64,000 bases of DNA from positions 5,330,802 through 5,394,801 of the forward strand of contig NC_045145.1 in the NCBI RefSeq assembly GCF_008831285.2, in the 5' to 3' direction. This stretch comes from Nymphaea colorata (taxonomy: Eukaryota; Streptophyta; Magnoliopsida; Nymphaeales; Nymphaeaceae). Below the pieces are notes generated by a model. That model searched no databases. It was not told the DNA's origin and saw only the letters and a list, made by a program, of their open reading frames with translations. This document shows positions 50,523 to 61,799 of the stretch, piece by piece (the first letter of the stretch is position 1; each line of letters starts with the position of its first letter). The position numbers were made by a program, and so were the translations under genes.

Positions 50523-50632
50523 CAATTTTTTGGGTATATTCATGAGACACTCACAAAGTATATGTTGTCAAACAACTCAATTTTTAGGGTATATTCATAA
50601 GACACTCACAAAGTATATGTTGTCAAACAACT
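50523..50632. repeat. 55-bp tandem duplication
   Basis: Two adjacent copies, 50523-50577 and 50578-50632, differ at about two positions. They contain 'gggtatattcat' and 'cactcacaaagtatatg'. Confidence 0.92.
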
Positions 50633-51050
50633 TCTAAAAGAAACTTTTAATAACATGAACATCTCTATGGGTAATTTTGGTCTCAAGACTATAGCAGCGG
50701 AATCTCAAATAGATCCTTTCATAATAATTAAAAAAAAAAACCATGGAGCACTAAATGAACTTGCATGGAGTACAAAATACAGTAAGGAATATTTTGACAA
50801 ATTTCATCTCTTAAATCTTCAAGGAAGAGAGTTGACTGTAAATTACTGCTATACTAATTTTATCACAATATTTTCACCAACATTAGTAGATCAGCAAGAA
50901 TTGCCAAATTGATAGATCAATGACACTAAAATTAGTTTCTTTAACAACAGAAACTGATAGTTAAGTGTCTAACATAAATGGGCATAGCTTGTTTAATATA
51001 ATAATAGAAGAATAAAAGCAGTCGCATGTCACAATTCGGATGGCAATTCC

Positions 51051-51235
51051 ATTGTAATGGCACAACAAATAGAAAAACATACTAAGCACCTCATCAGCGG
51101 TCAATTAATGCTTGGGATCAGTGTCTAGCATATGCCTTACAAGGTCTTTTGCATTGTCTAAAACCTTGGGGTCATGAGTTCCTTTAAAATATATAATAGA
51201 ACAAATAATTGTATGTGCAACAGCTTGTTTAGTTC
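51051..51235 (-). pseudogene. Decayed CDPK kinase exon, unit 1 left arm
   Basis: Read on the minus strand after an intact acceptor (TTTTATGTTGCAG), this translates to a kinase C-lobe stretch: TKQAVAHTIICSII, then DPKV, then DNAKDLVRHMLDTDPKH, a stop, then LTADEVL. The order matches the exon of plant calcium-dependent protein kinases that precedes the 'HPW' motif (subdomains X-XI). The stop after DPKH and the lost tryptophan of the 'DPWP' motif show it is not functional as protein. It lies head-to-head with the plus-strand copy at 51766. Confidence 0.75.
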
Positions 51236-51765
51236 CTGCAACATAAAAGATCTATACTTCTCAAGTAGATTTACTAATATAAGAATATTTTACATCTTGT
51301 ACAAACATATGAATTTAGTAAACTAGTGTGTGAATAATCATAGTCATCATTATTGTTCTTGGCATTTCTCATAAAGGCTTCTCTTAAGAATGTTTCTACG
51401 ATCTGTTCTTCTTGAAACTTGCAAATATATAAAGCGACAAGTACACAAAGTTTTTAAAGAGATGACAACATCGTGACACTATATATAGATTATATTATAT
51501 ACATTTTTATTTCAGAAGGCATCGTCTTTAAAAAGTTCTACTTGTTTTTTTTTTTTAAAAAAATGTTTTTAAAAAAATTTTGTAAGAGAGATGCTGGAAA
51601 AACTATTGTCTCATAACCATTTCTATTATTCGTTATATTTTTCAAGCTGAGAAATGCCGAGAACAATATTGGCAGCTAAATTGTTCACACCTCCATTAAT
51701 GAATTCACATGTTAGTGCAAAAGTAAATTTGGAAGTTACTTTACTTGAGATATTCTCTTTTGTTG

Positions 51766-51929
51766 GACAAAATATTTGCTTTATTATAAATTTAAAAAGG
51801 AACCCATGACCCCAAAGTTTCAGACAATGCAAAAGACCTTGTAAAGGGTATGTTGTACCTTGATCCTAAGCATCAACTGACTGCTCAAAGGATGTGCTTG
51901 GTATCTTTATTTGTGGTACCATTAACAAT
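51766..51929 (+). pseudogene. Decayed CDPK kinase exon, unit 1 right arm
   Basis: This plus-strand copy gives SDNAKDLVKGMLYLDPKHQLTAQ in one frame, after a frameshifted upstream part with a stop. The start of the exon, including the acceptor, is deleted (TTTTGTTG/GACAAAAT). A donor-like GTAAGT follows at 51930-51935. Homology with the left arm extends beyond the exon into the flanking intron-like DNA (about 51640-51765 against 51240-51400 reversed). Confidence 0.72.
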
Positions 51930-52943
51930 GTAAGTGCGCTCCTAACGATGGCATGCGATTGTTTTACATTTTTGTTCAAACAAGATATGCATATTAACAT
52001 TTACAAAAACGACGCACACATTTTAACATTTAGGTATTTAATTAGTTGTTTTCCTTGTTTAAAAAAACACCTTTAATGCTAATGATCCATGAATTTGGTA
52101 ATATTCTTTTTGATTTGTGAATGTTGGTGAAGTGACGAATGTCACCACGTCCAATGCGATAAAATTAGCATAAGAATAATAATTTAAGCTCAAATTCCTT
52201 CTTTGAAGCTTTTATATCTCCCAAAAGGATCTCCCCATAGTTACCACTAAACGAAAAGGATATATGGGAATCGATCTCTCAAAGAGCAGCCTAGACTCAA
52301 ATTACGTTCCGGAAAGCACAACATTAGCATCGGGAATACAAAACCTTGAGCATCTTCATATACAGCTAATATTATGATTCATCTATGTTACTTACTCTTA
52401 AGATGCGCAATTGTAACCCAGTGGACAGCTACATTGACTGGCATCAATTAATGTGACCATTAAAATGTAATCAAAGAAGATATTGCATTGATCATGAGCT
52501 TGTTAGCATCTCAAGCAATGCATGAATAATAAATATGCGGTTGGTGACTATCGATGCATGGCAGTTTACCTTCATCTGTCAACTAATTGGATCACGTAAA
52601 AGTTTTTCAATGTATGCCAATATGCAGATATGACAGTTTCAAAGCCATGAATCCTCAAAAGCGGAACAATATAAACAAAAAAGGCGTTCCTGCAAACCGA
52701 CCAAGCAATAAACTGTGGATGAAGAGTAACCATGAAGTTCCGCTAGAGAAAGTCCGCTAGAGAAAGACAGACATGCACTCAAATACACTGTGCCCTTTCT
52801 TCAGTATGTGTCTGACATAAGATCTTCAATGTGTAATGGAATGCATAACAATGAACAGAGCGAGTAAAAGTAAAATCATTTCAAGGTGTCCCATAATTTT
52901 TATGAGGCCGAACAGAGGCTTTCACGGTATGGGATGGACCTGA
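51930..52943. other. Unit 1 block between the CDPK repeat and the GC-rich module
   Basis: No gene is seen. The block is repeated at 56681-57711 and 62235-63344. It includes 'ggatctccccata..accactaaacgaaaa' and 'catggcagtttaccttcatctg' landmarks. Unit 2 lacks about 120 bases that units 1 and 3 share (52390-52500 and 62790-62900), and unit 1 lacks about 50 bases that units 2 and 3 share (57550-57600, 63180-63230). Confidence 0.6.
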
Positions 52944-53345
52944 GAAAGGCATCGAGCCATGACTGAGGGGGGCAGAGGCAGCCGCAGGGCCATGCCGGCG
53001 ATAAATCACCCAGCCGCCGCTCGAACTCTCCCTCTGCGTAAGTTGGAGGGGCATCCGCCGCCCCCCTGCCTGCTCAGGCTTCGGTGGGAGCGAGAAAAAT
53101 CAGCCGTTCCTGAAGGAGCCGGGGCTGGGCGGGTTCAATGGCGGCCCATTAACCCTGTTGGCCACGGTTTTGCAGACTGTCATGGCGGTGATCAGCAGAC
53201 ACCGTGGCCTGCCCTCCCCGTGAGCGGCCGCCTTACGATGCCTTCTCCTGCCGCTTCGGCTTAGGGAATATTCGATACGCAAGAAAACAGCCACCGCCCC
53301 GCTGCCGCCTAGCCTGAGGGAGGCCCTGCTGCCGATGACAATGAA
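52944..53345. other. GC-rich module, unit 1
   Basis: A GC-rich block of about 400 bp in an AT-rich array, rich in CCGCCG and GCCGGC. It reads open for 101 codons on the plus strand (52959-53264) and 64 codons on the minus strand (53100-53294), but the plus frame is interrupted in other units. It could be a captured gene fragment, a first exon or a promoter; the product is not recognisable. Confidence 0.4.
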
Positions 53346-53439
53346 ACTGCCTGCTGATCAATAAAATGCAGGTTGCTTTTTTTCTTTTTAAAGAAAATCA
53401 GAGACAGGCAGATGAAACAAAAAGTTACCTAAAGAAGAA

Positions 53440-53760
53440 GCGGAAAGCCAACCATGAAGGCGGTTGGGGATCGGTCATCGCCGGAGACCCGCCCATCACC
53501 AGACCCGAGCCAGCAAACCGGCTCCGGTGACAATTTCAAGCATGCATCTCAAATTCATTGACAAAAGATTTGGGGGTTCGACGGAGCTCTTGGTGGCACG
53601 ATGCCGACGAGTGCTTCAGAAGCGGAGACAACTCCGATTCCCCGGTGAACATCGCAGGGAGAAAGCAACATTCCTGGTATGAACTTGTGCTCTCTGAATC
53701 TGAATGCCTTTGCTTCCAGCTTGACGCCTTCTCCTCATCGCTATATGTAGCTTCAGGATG
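53440..53760 (+). other. Conserved 'ATGAAGGCGGT' module, unit 1
   Basis: After the GC-rich module each unit has a start-like ATG (53453 here) opening a short proline-rich frame (KAVGDRSSPETRPSP...) that ends at a TGA in every unit. A second frame from an internal ATG (53541) reads into MHLKFIDKRFGGSTELL. The unit 2 counterpart stays open to a stop over 81 codons. The family is not recognised. Confidence 0.3.
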
Positions 53761-53785
53761 CATTTACGCCCTGTTTTGTTTGGTT

Positions 53786-53860
53786 GGAGGGAAAGGGAGG
53801 GAAAGGGATGGAGGGAAAGGGAAGGAAAGGAAAGGGAAGGGAAGAGGAAGGGAAGGGAAG
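53786..53860. repeat. Purine-rich (GGGAAAG)n tract unique to unit 1
   Basis: About 75 bases of GGGAAAGGGA-type repeats are inserted where unit 2 has only a few bases (58800-58830). Confidence 0.9.
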
Positions 53861-53943
53861 ATGACCATCCAGTAGTTAGGATGATCATCTAGTCGGCTTG
53901 GAATCTTTGGATAGATATCAGGATGAAGCAGCAAATGCGCGTT

Positions 53944-53966
53944 GGCGGTTGCGGCATGCAACCGCC
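53944..53966. repeat. Perfect 9-bp hairpin in unit 1
   Basis: GGCGGTTGC and its complement GCAACCGCC around a 5-base loop, repeated identically at 58944-58966. A second small dyad (CGCCCAT/ATGGGCG) follows about 25 bases later in both units. Confidence 0.8.
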
Positions 53967-55784
53967 TTTGCCATTCGAATCTGTTTGGGTCTCGCCCATC
54001 ATGGGCGGATCCATATCTAAGATACCAACATTTGTCGGTGGGAAAAATATGCAAATACTGGAAAGAACTCCAGGTACCACATATCTGTTTCAAATAAGCA
54101 TGCTTTCTTTTATCTACTTTTTTGTTACAACTAACACAGTGCAGAGGTCCATTCTTGGAAAATCAATTCATACTAACACACCTTTGATGTCGAATCGAGC
54201 CAAATATTTTTTGAGAGATGTCAACTTGTTAATGATCAGAATTGGCAAAAAAGCATCTATATACAAGATTATTGATGGAAGCAAGTGAACTTGAAGTAAT
54301 TTCAGCAACAAAACTCATTTTAAACAGAAACTGAATCTGGCAACAACTGAAGGAAAGAAGCGGCATCTAATCGTGAAGACCTTTTCATCCTCTTCCAGCA
54401 GAAGGAAACGTTTGGAAACACTTGAAGGATTATCAGCATTATTCTTTATCTCAGCACTTTACTGTTGGCATTGAACATCATGTGCAGCAGAGGCCATGAA
54501 CATGAGAATATTGTTTAATCCACTTTGAGAATCAGTATTCAGGTTGCCCAACAATTAAAATTCATTGAATGGATAAACTGAAAATTTTAATCTGTAAAAT
54601 TGTCTTAATCATTTGACCTGCCAGATGATTTTCAAAATTGCTTATTAACACTTGCCAACTGCCTTTGCATAGCTGTTTCCTGTTCCTTAATTCAACAAAT
54701 TAAGAATTTCGAGTTACCAAATTCAATTGAAAAATTTAGTCATGATGTCATAAGGCATACAGTAATAATCTTCCCTGATCAATAAAGTTTTCCTACGTGT
54801 GTGGCCTTCATCGTGCACAGAGGCTCATTCTTGAGCCGAACCATGTTAAACATGTTCCCTGCACTACCTCTCATGTCCATAGCTTCCATAGCTTCTCTTT
54901 TCTTTATTATATTCCACAAGTGGTTTATTTAGATACTCAGCAAGCCACTCTCTACAAGTATGCTCAAATTCTTGGGAAGCTCAAGATGCAACTAAGCTCT
55001 TTATCTTGAGGGACACTCTCAAGGATACTAAAAGGCAAATGGCACTATTCTTGATATTGTGAATAGTAGACATGCAAAGATCTCAGTGCATGCATATGGT
55101 GAAAGATGATAAAGGCATAAACCATGCTTATAAGAAGGAAATAATGCCAAAAAATATTTATAGAAAAATATGATGGTAGAACAAAAATTCTGTATTTGAT
55201 TAATGTAGAACTTGAAATTGTAGCAAAACTTTCGTGGATATAGCACAATGAGAGAACGCGACAGTGCTATGGCGTGGAAATAACGCCAGCGAACATCTTT
55301 ACGGATGACGGTTTATTGCTGCTGTAGATTGCTTGACAAGCAGAATTTTGGTGCACCAATGATCTGACCAATCTTTGGCATTACATATGTTGCCATTAGG
55401 TAACAATAATTATTGTTGCATTTACCGAGCTAGTAAACTAAGCCCTTACTAGCCCCAATTAGCATATTGTTCTCATTCAAGCTAAAGAAAAGCGGTGGTG
55501 AAAATTGAAACTTTTTTATTTATTTCACAAACTCGATGGAAGGAGCATTTTGACAAGTTTCATCTCTTAAAATGAAGGTAAGGGAGTTGAGTGTAAATTA
55601 CTCCTATACTAATCTTATCACAGCATGTCATTTCACTAGCCTTAGCAAATCAGCAAAATTTATGAAATTTATATATCACTGACACTAGAATTAGTATGAT
55701 CTAATAATGTTAAAGGGCATATCTTGTTTAATAGAATCATAGAAAGATAAAGGGGTCGCATGTCACAGTTCAAATGGCAGTTAC

Positions 55785-55967
55785 ATTGTAATGGCACAAC
55801 AAATAGAAGAACATACTAAGCACCTCATCAGTCGTCAACTAATGCTTGGGAAGGGTCCGGCATATGCCTTACAAGGACTTTTTCATTGTCTAAAACCTTG
55901 GGTCATGAATTCCCTTTAAAATCTATAATTGAACAAATAATTGCTTATACAACATCTTGTTTAGTTT
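55785..55967 (-). pseudogene. Decayed CDPK kinase exon, unit 2 left arm
   Basis: The minus-strand copy has an acceptor (GTTGCAG at 55974-55968) and reads TKQDVV, stop, AIICSIIDFKGN, stop, then PKVLDNEKVLVRHMPDP. It keeps the IDFK motif typical of CDPKs but has at least two stops. Upstream sequence (about 56090-56150) matches the other left arms. Confidence 0.72.
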
Positions 55968-56496
55968 CTGCAACATAAAAGATCTATACTTCTCAAGTAA
56001 AATCACTAATATGATAATATTTTTACATGTTGTAGAAGCATATGAATTTAGTAAACGATTGTGTGAACAATCATGGTGCTCAATATTGTTCTTGGCATTT
56101 CTCATAAAGGCTTCTCTTAAGAATGTTTCTACGATCTGGTTCTTCTTGAAAAATATAAAGCATAATAACACCTTTCTTGCAAATATAAGGAGACTGAGGA
56201 CACAATGTTTTTAAAGAGGTGACAATATTGTGACACTATATATAGATTATATTATATACATTTTTGTTTCAAAACGGGATCATCTTTAAAAAGTTCTTCT
56301 ACTTGTTCTTTAAAATTTTTGTAAGAGAGATGCTGGAACAACTTTTGTCTCATTTCTACTATTCTTTATATTTTTCAAGCTGAGAGTTGCTGAGAACAAT
56401 ATTGGTAGGTAGATTGTTCACACTTTCATTAACGAATTCATATGTTAGTGCAAAAGTAAATTTGGATGTGACTTGAGATACTCTCTTTTGTTGCAG

Positions 56497-56680
56497 AAAC
56501 TGAACAAGGTGTTGTGCAGACAAAATATTTGCTCTATTATAAATTCAAAAAAGAACCCTTCACCCAAAGTTTCAGACAATGCAAAAGACCTTGTAAAGCA
56601 TATGCTATACCTTGATCCCAAGCATCAGCTGACTGCTCAACAAATGAGTTTGGTATATCTATTTGTAGTACCATTACAAT
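56497..56680 (+). pseudogene. Decayed CDPK kinase exon, unit 2 right arm, best preserved
   Basis: Both splice sites survive: TTTTGTTGCAG at 56486-56496 and GTAAGT at 56681-56686. The first part reads TEQGVVQ, matching the CDPK 'ETEQGV' motif. After a frameshift comes SPKVSDNAKDLVKHMLYLDPKHQLTAQQ, matching kinase subdomains X-XI of CDPKs. The frameshift means it cannot encode the kinase even if spliced. Confidence 0.78.
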
Positions 56681-57711
56681 GTAAGTGCCCTTTTAATGGT
56701 GGCATGCAATTGTTTTACATTTTTGTTCAAACAAGATATGCATATTAACATTTACCAAAAAGACTCACTCATTTTAACATTTAGGTATTTAATTATTTGT
56801 TTCCCTTGTTAAAAAAAAAACACACACACACACCTTTAATGCTAATGATGGAATTTGGTAATATTCTTTTTTATTAATGTTGGTGAAGTGACGTATGTCA
56901 CCATATCCAGTGTGATAAAATTAGCATAGGAGTAATAATTTACGCTCAAATTCCTTTCTTAAAGCTTTAAGCTCCCAACTCCCAACTCCCAACTATATCT
57001 CCCAAAGTTTGCATGTGCAACCAAAACATCAGGAAAAAAATGAAAGGAAATAATTGATGTGCTTGCAAACAGACGGGCCGCTTGATATAATCAAATAGGA
57101 TCTCCCCATATTGATCACTAAACGAAAAGGATATATGGGAATCAATCTCTCAAATAGAAGCCTAGAGGCAAATTATGTTCCGGAAAGCACAACATTATCA
57201 TCGGGAATACATAACCTTGAGCATCTCTTCTTATACAGCTTTGATCATGAGCTTGTTAGCGTCTCTAGCAATGCATGAATAATAAATGTGCGGTGATGAT
57301 CGATACATGGCAGTTTACCTTCATCTGTCAACTAATTGGATCACATAAAAGAAATTCAATGTATATGCAGATATGACAGTTTCAAAGCCATGAATCCTCA
57401 AAAGCGAAACAATATAAACAAAAGAGGTCTTCCTGCAAAACCGACCAAGCAATAAACAGAGTAACCATGAAGTTCCGCTAGAGCTCGAAAGACAGACATG
57501 CACACACACTGTGCCCTTTCTTTATTATGTATCTGACATAAGATCTTAATATTTCTAGCAAGCAACCGCCTCTTCCTCAAGACTTATAGTTCCACAGGAA
57601 ATGGGCAATGTGTAATGGAATGCATAACAATGAACAGAGCCACTAAAACTAAAATCATTTCAACGTGTTCTATAACTTTTTGAGGCCCAACAGACGCTTT
57701 CACGGTACCGG

Positions 57712-58430
57712 ATGGACCTGACGAAGGCATCGAGCCATGATCGAGGGGGGCAGCGGCAGCCGCAAGGCAATGCCGGCGCTAATCCCCCCAGCCGCCGCTC
57801 GAACTCCCCCATTGCGTACGTTGGAGGGGCATCCGCCGCTCTATGCCTGCTCACGCATCGGTGGAAGCTAGAAAACTCAGCCATTCCTGAAGGAGCCGGG
57901 GCTGGGCGGGTTCAATGCCGGCCCATTAACCCTGTTGGCCATGGTTTTGCAGACTGTAATGGCGGTGATCAGCAGACACCCTGGTCTGCCCTCCCGGTGA
58001 GCGGCCGCCTTACGGTGCCTTCCCCTGCTGCTTAGGGAATATTCGATACACAAGAAAACAGCGACCGCCCCGCTGCTGCCGCCTAGCCTGAGGGAGGGCC
58101 TGCTGCCGATGACAATGAAACTGCCTGCTGATCAATAAAATGCCGGCCCATTGACCCTGTTGGCCACGGTTTTGCAGACTGCCATGGCGATGATCAGCAG
58201 ACACCCTGGCCTGCCTTCCCGGTGAGCGGCCGCCTTAAGGTGCCTTCTTCTCCTGCTGCTTAGGGAATATTCGGTACACAAAAAAACAGCGGCCGCCTTA
58301 CGGTGCCTCCTCCTGCTCCTTAGGGAATATTCGATACACAAGAAAACAGCGACCGCCCCGCTGCCGCCGCCGCCGCCGAGCCTGAGGGAGGCCTTGGTGC
58401 CGATGCCAATGAAACTGCATCAATAAAATG
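57712..58430. other. GC-rich module, unit 2, internally expanded
   Basis: This is the counterpart of 52944-53345, lengthened by local duplications. The 'cttacggtgcc..cttagggaatattcg' segment occurs three times (about 58010-58050, 58230-58275 and 58298-58335), and the 'atgccggcccatt.accctgttggcc' segment twice (57917 and 58140). Long open frames on either strand reflect the repeats. Confidence 0.6.
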
Positions 58431-58522
58431 CCGGTTGCTTTATTTCTTTTTAAAGAAAAAACAGAGACAGGCAGATGCGACAGAAAGTTACCCAAAGAAG
58501 AAGCGGAAGGAAGCCAGCCAGC

Positions 58523-58825
58523 CATGAAGGCGGTTAGGGATCAGTCACCGCCGGAGACCCGCCTACCACCAGAGCTCCGATGACAATTTCAACCATGCAT
58601 CTCAAATTCATTGACAAAAGATATGGGGGTTTGACGGAAATCTTGGTGGCACGACGCCGACGAGTGCCTCAGGAGCGGAGAAACTCCGATTCCCCGGTCA
58701 ACATTGCAGAGAGAGAGCAACATTTCTGTTATGAATTTGTGCTCTCCGAATCTGAATGTCTTTCCTTCCAGCTTGACGCCTTCTCCTCATCGCTATATAT
58801 AGAGCTTCAGGATGAATTTGAATGA
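58523..58825 (+). other. Conserved module with an 81-codon open frame, unit 2
   Basis: The ATG at 58580 opens an 81-codon frame ending ...FVLSESECLSFQLDAFSS..., then a stop at 58823. Unit 1 keeps the SESECLCFQLDAFSSSLY part in a different frame after an indel, so the reading frame is not preserved between units. It may be an exon remnant. I recognise no family. Confidence 0.25.
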
Positions 58826-59112
58826 CCATCGAGTAGTTAGGATGATCATCTAGTGGTTACGATGATCATCGACTTGGAATCTTTGGATAGATATCAGAAG
58901 CCAGAAGAATATTCTCATTAGGATGAAGCAGCAAATGCGCTTTGGCGGTTGCGGCATGCAACCGCCTTTGCCAACGGAATCTGTTTGGGTCTCGCCCATC
59001 ATGGGCGGATCCATATCTAGGATAACAAACATTTGTTGGTGGGAAAAATATGCAAATAGCAAAATTATACTGGAAATAACTCTAGATATCATATATCTGT
59101 TTCAAATGTATT

Positions 59113-59313
59113 TACGTTAGAATCGCTTAACAGATACGGTTTTGATATTTTTAATCTTTATATGCAGATAGTTATCAGTTTGAGTCAGGAAAAGTGCACC
59201 TTGGCAATTGAACTCTTCACATCCTTCAACTTTTAGATCTAAAGATAAGCAACCAGATTGCCAAAGATCTTACTGTGGGATGTGTGTGAGGTGTTTCTGC
59301 ATAAAATGGCAGT

Positions 59314-59355
<42 letters not shown>

Positions 59356-59447
59356 CATAGCTGCTGGTCAGTTTGGCGGCACTGCGTCTCCGGCTTGATT
59401 CCTTGCAGCTCGTTTCTCCATGAATTCAAATAACAATGTGCTTAGCA
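59113..59447. other. 335-bp segment present only in unit 2
   Basis: Unit 1 joins directly from 'catatctgtttcaaat' to 'agcatgctttctttta' at about 54094-54104. Unit 2 has about 335 extra bases between the same two motifs, including a (TC)n run at 59318-59353. Whether this is an insertion in unit 2 or a deletion in unit 1 cannot be decided, because unit 3 is cut off before this point. Confidence 0.7.
59318..59353. repeat. (TC)n microsatellite
   Basis: A run of 18 CT dinucleotides. Confidence 0.97.
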
Positions 59448-61080
59448 TGCTTTCTTTTATCTACCTTTTTGCAACACTAATATAATGCAGAGATCCATTC
59501 TTGGAAAATCAATCATGCTAAAGACACCTTTGATGTCAAATCGAGCAGAATATTTTTTGAGAGATCTTGCTACTGATCAGAATTGGCGAATAAACATCCA
59601 TATGCACGATTATTGATAGAAGCATGTGAACTTGAAGTAACTGCAGCAATAAAACTCATTTTAAACAAAAACTGAATCTAGCAACAGCTGAAGGGAAGAA
59701 GCAGCATCTAATCATGAAGACCTTTTCATCCTTTTCCGGCAGAAGGAAACATTTGGAAACACTAGCATAGTTGAAGGATATCAGCATTATTTCTTATCCC
59801 AGCACTTTATTGTTGGCATTGATCATCATGTGCAGCAGAGATCATGAACATGAGAATATTGTTTAATCCACTTTAAGAATCAGTATTCAGGTTGCCCAAC
59901 AATTAAAATTCTTTGAGTGGATAAACTGAAATTTAGTCTGCAGAATTGTTTTAATCATTTGATTTTGTCCTGCCACATGATTTTCAAAATTGCTTATTTC
60001 AAGCTACACTTGCCAACTGTCTTTGCATAAAAGCTGTTTTCTTTTCCTTAATTCCACAAATTAAGAATCTCAAGTTACTGAATTCAGTTGTAAAAGTGTA
60101 CCCATGATGTCATAAGGCACACAAACCACTCGTCCTTGTAATAATCTTCACTGATCAATAAAGTTTTCCTACGTGTGTTACCTTTACTGTGGACATAGGC
60201 TCGTTCATGAGCCGAACCATGTCAAACGTGTTGCCTGCACTACCTCTCATGTCCATAGCTTCTCTTTTATTTAGTATATTCCACAAGAGATCGAGTGGTT
60301 CATATACTCATGCAAGCCACTGTCTACATGTACGCTCAATTTCTTGGGAAGCTCAAGATGCAACTAAGCTCTTTATCTTGAAGGACACACTCAAAGATAA
60401 TAAAAACCAAAGGCACTATTCTTGATATTGTGAATAGTAGACATGCAGAGATTTCAGTGCATGCATATGGTGAAAGATGATAAGGGCAGAAACCATGTTC
60501 ATAAAAAGGAAGTAATGCCAAAAGATATTTATAGAAAAATATGATGGTAAAACAAAAATTCTGTATTTGATTAATGTAAAACTTGAAATTGTAGCGAAAC
60601 TTTCGTGGATATAGCACAATGAGAGAACGCAACAGCACTGTGGCCTGGAAATAGCGCCAGCGGACATCTTCACAAACAACGGTTTATTGCTTCTGCAGAT
60701 TGCTTCACAAGCAGAATTTTGGTCCACCAATGATCTGACCAATCTTTGGCATTACATATGTCGACATTGGGTAACAATAATTATTGGTGCATTTATCGAG
60801 CTAGCATATTGTTCTCGTTCAAGCTAAAGAAAAGCGGTGGTGAAAACTGAAACTTTCTATTTATTTCATAAACTCGATGGAAGGAGCATTTTGACAAGTT
60901 TCATCCCTTAAAATGAAGGTAAGAGAGTTGAGTGTAAATTACTCCTATACTAATCTTATCACAGAATGTCATTTCACTAACCTTAACAAATCAGTAAAAA
61001 CTATGAAATTTATATATCACTGACACTAGAATTAGTTCAACAATAGAAACTAAAAGATATGTGTCTAATAATGTTAAAGG

Positions 61081-61160
61081 GCATATCTTGTTTAATAGAA
61101 TCATAGAGCATATCTTGTTTAATAGAATCATAGAGCATATCTTGTTTAATAGAATCATGG
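61081..61160. repeat. 27-bp unit repeated three times, only in unit 3
   Basis: 'gcatatcttgtttaatagaatcataga' units start at 61081, 61108 and 61135, with a variant at the end of the last. Units 1 and 2 have a single copy of the same segment, as at 55717. Confidence 0.92.
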
Positions 61161-61202
61161 AAAGATAAAGCAATCGCATGTCACAGTTCGAATGGCAGTT
61201 AC

Positions 61203-61387
61203 ATCATAATCGCACAACAAATAGAAAAACACACTAAGCACCTCATGAGTCATCAATTAATGATTGGGATCAGGCCCAGCAAATACCTTACAAGAACTTT
61301 GGCATTGCCTAAAATCTTGAGTTATGGGTTTCCTTTAAAATCTATAATTAAAAAAATAATTTTCTACGTAACACCTTGTTTAGTTTA
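61203..61387 (-). pseudogene. Decayed CDPK kinase exon, unit 3 outer left arm
   Basis: Minus-strand copy in which the acceptor is destroyed (GTTGTATAAAC in place of GTTGCAGAAAC). The remainder aligns with the other left arms, including 'gacaatgc'-like, LDPDP-like and LTADEVL-like segments with substitutions. It is followed on the right by a second copy, which other units do not have. Confidence 0.65.
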
Positions 61388-61614
61388 TACAACATAAGAG
61401 ATGTATACTTCTCAAGTAAAATCACTCATATGAAAATATTTTACTTCTTGCACAAACATACAAATTTATTAAACAAATGTGTGAACAATGATAGTCACAA
61501 ATATCGTTCTTGGCATTTCTCATAAAGGCTTCTCTTAAGAATTTTTCTAAGAAGTGATTCTTCCTGAAAAATACAAAATTTTCATGGATATGTCACAGTT
61601 CAAAGGGCAGTTAC

Positions 61615-61799
61615 ATTGTAATGGCACAACAAATAGAAAACCATACTAAGCACCTCATCAACCGTCAATTAATGCTTGGGATCAGGGTTCGATATATGCC
61701 TTACAAGGACTTTTGCATTGTCTAAAACCTTGGGTCATGAGTTCCTTTTAAAATCTATAATAGAACAAATAGTTGCTTGTCCAATACCTTGTTTAGTTT
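61615..61799 (-). pseudogene. Decayed CDPK kinase exon, unit 3 inner left arm
   Basis: A second minus-strand copy with intact acceptor (TTTATGTTGCAG), carrying the 'gacaatgcaaaag' segment and LVRHI-like reading. Unit 3 therefore has two left arms in tandem. Confidence 0.68.
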
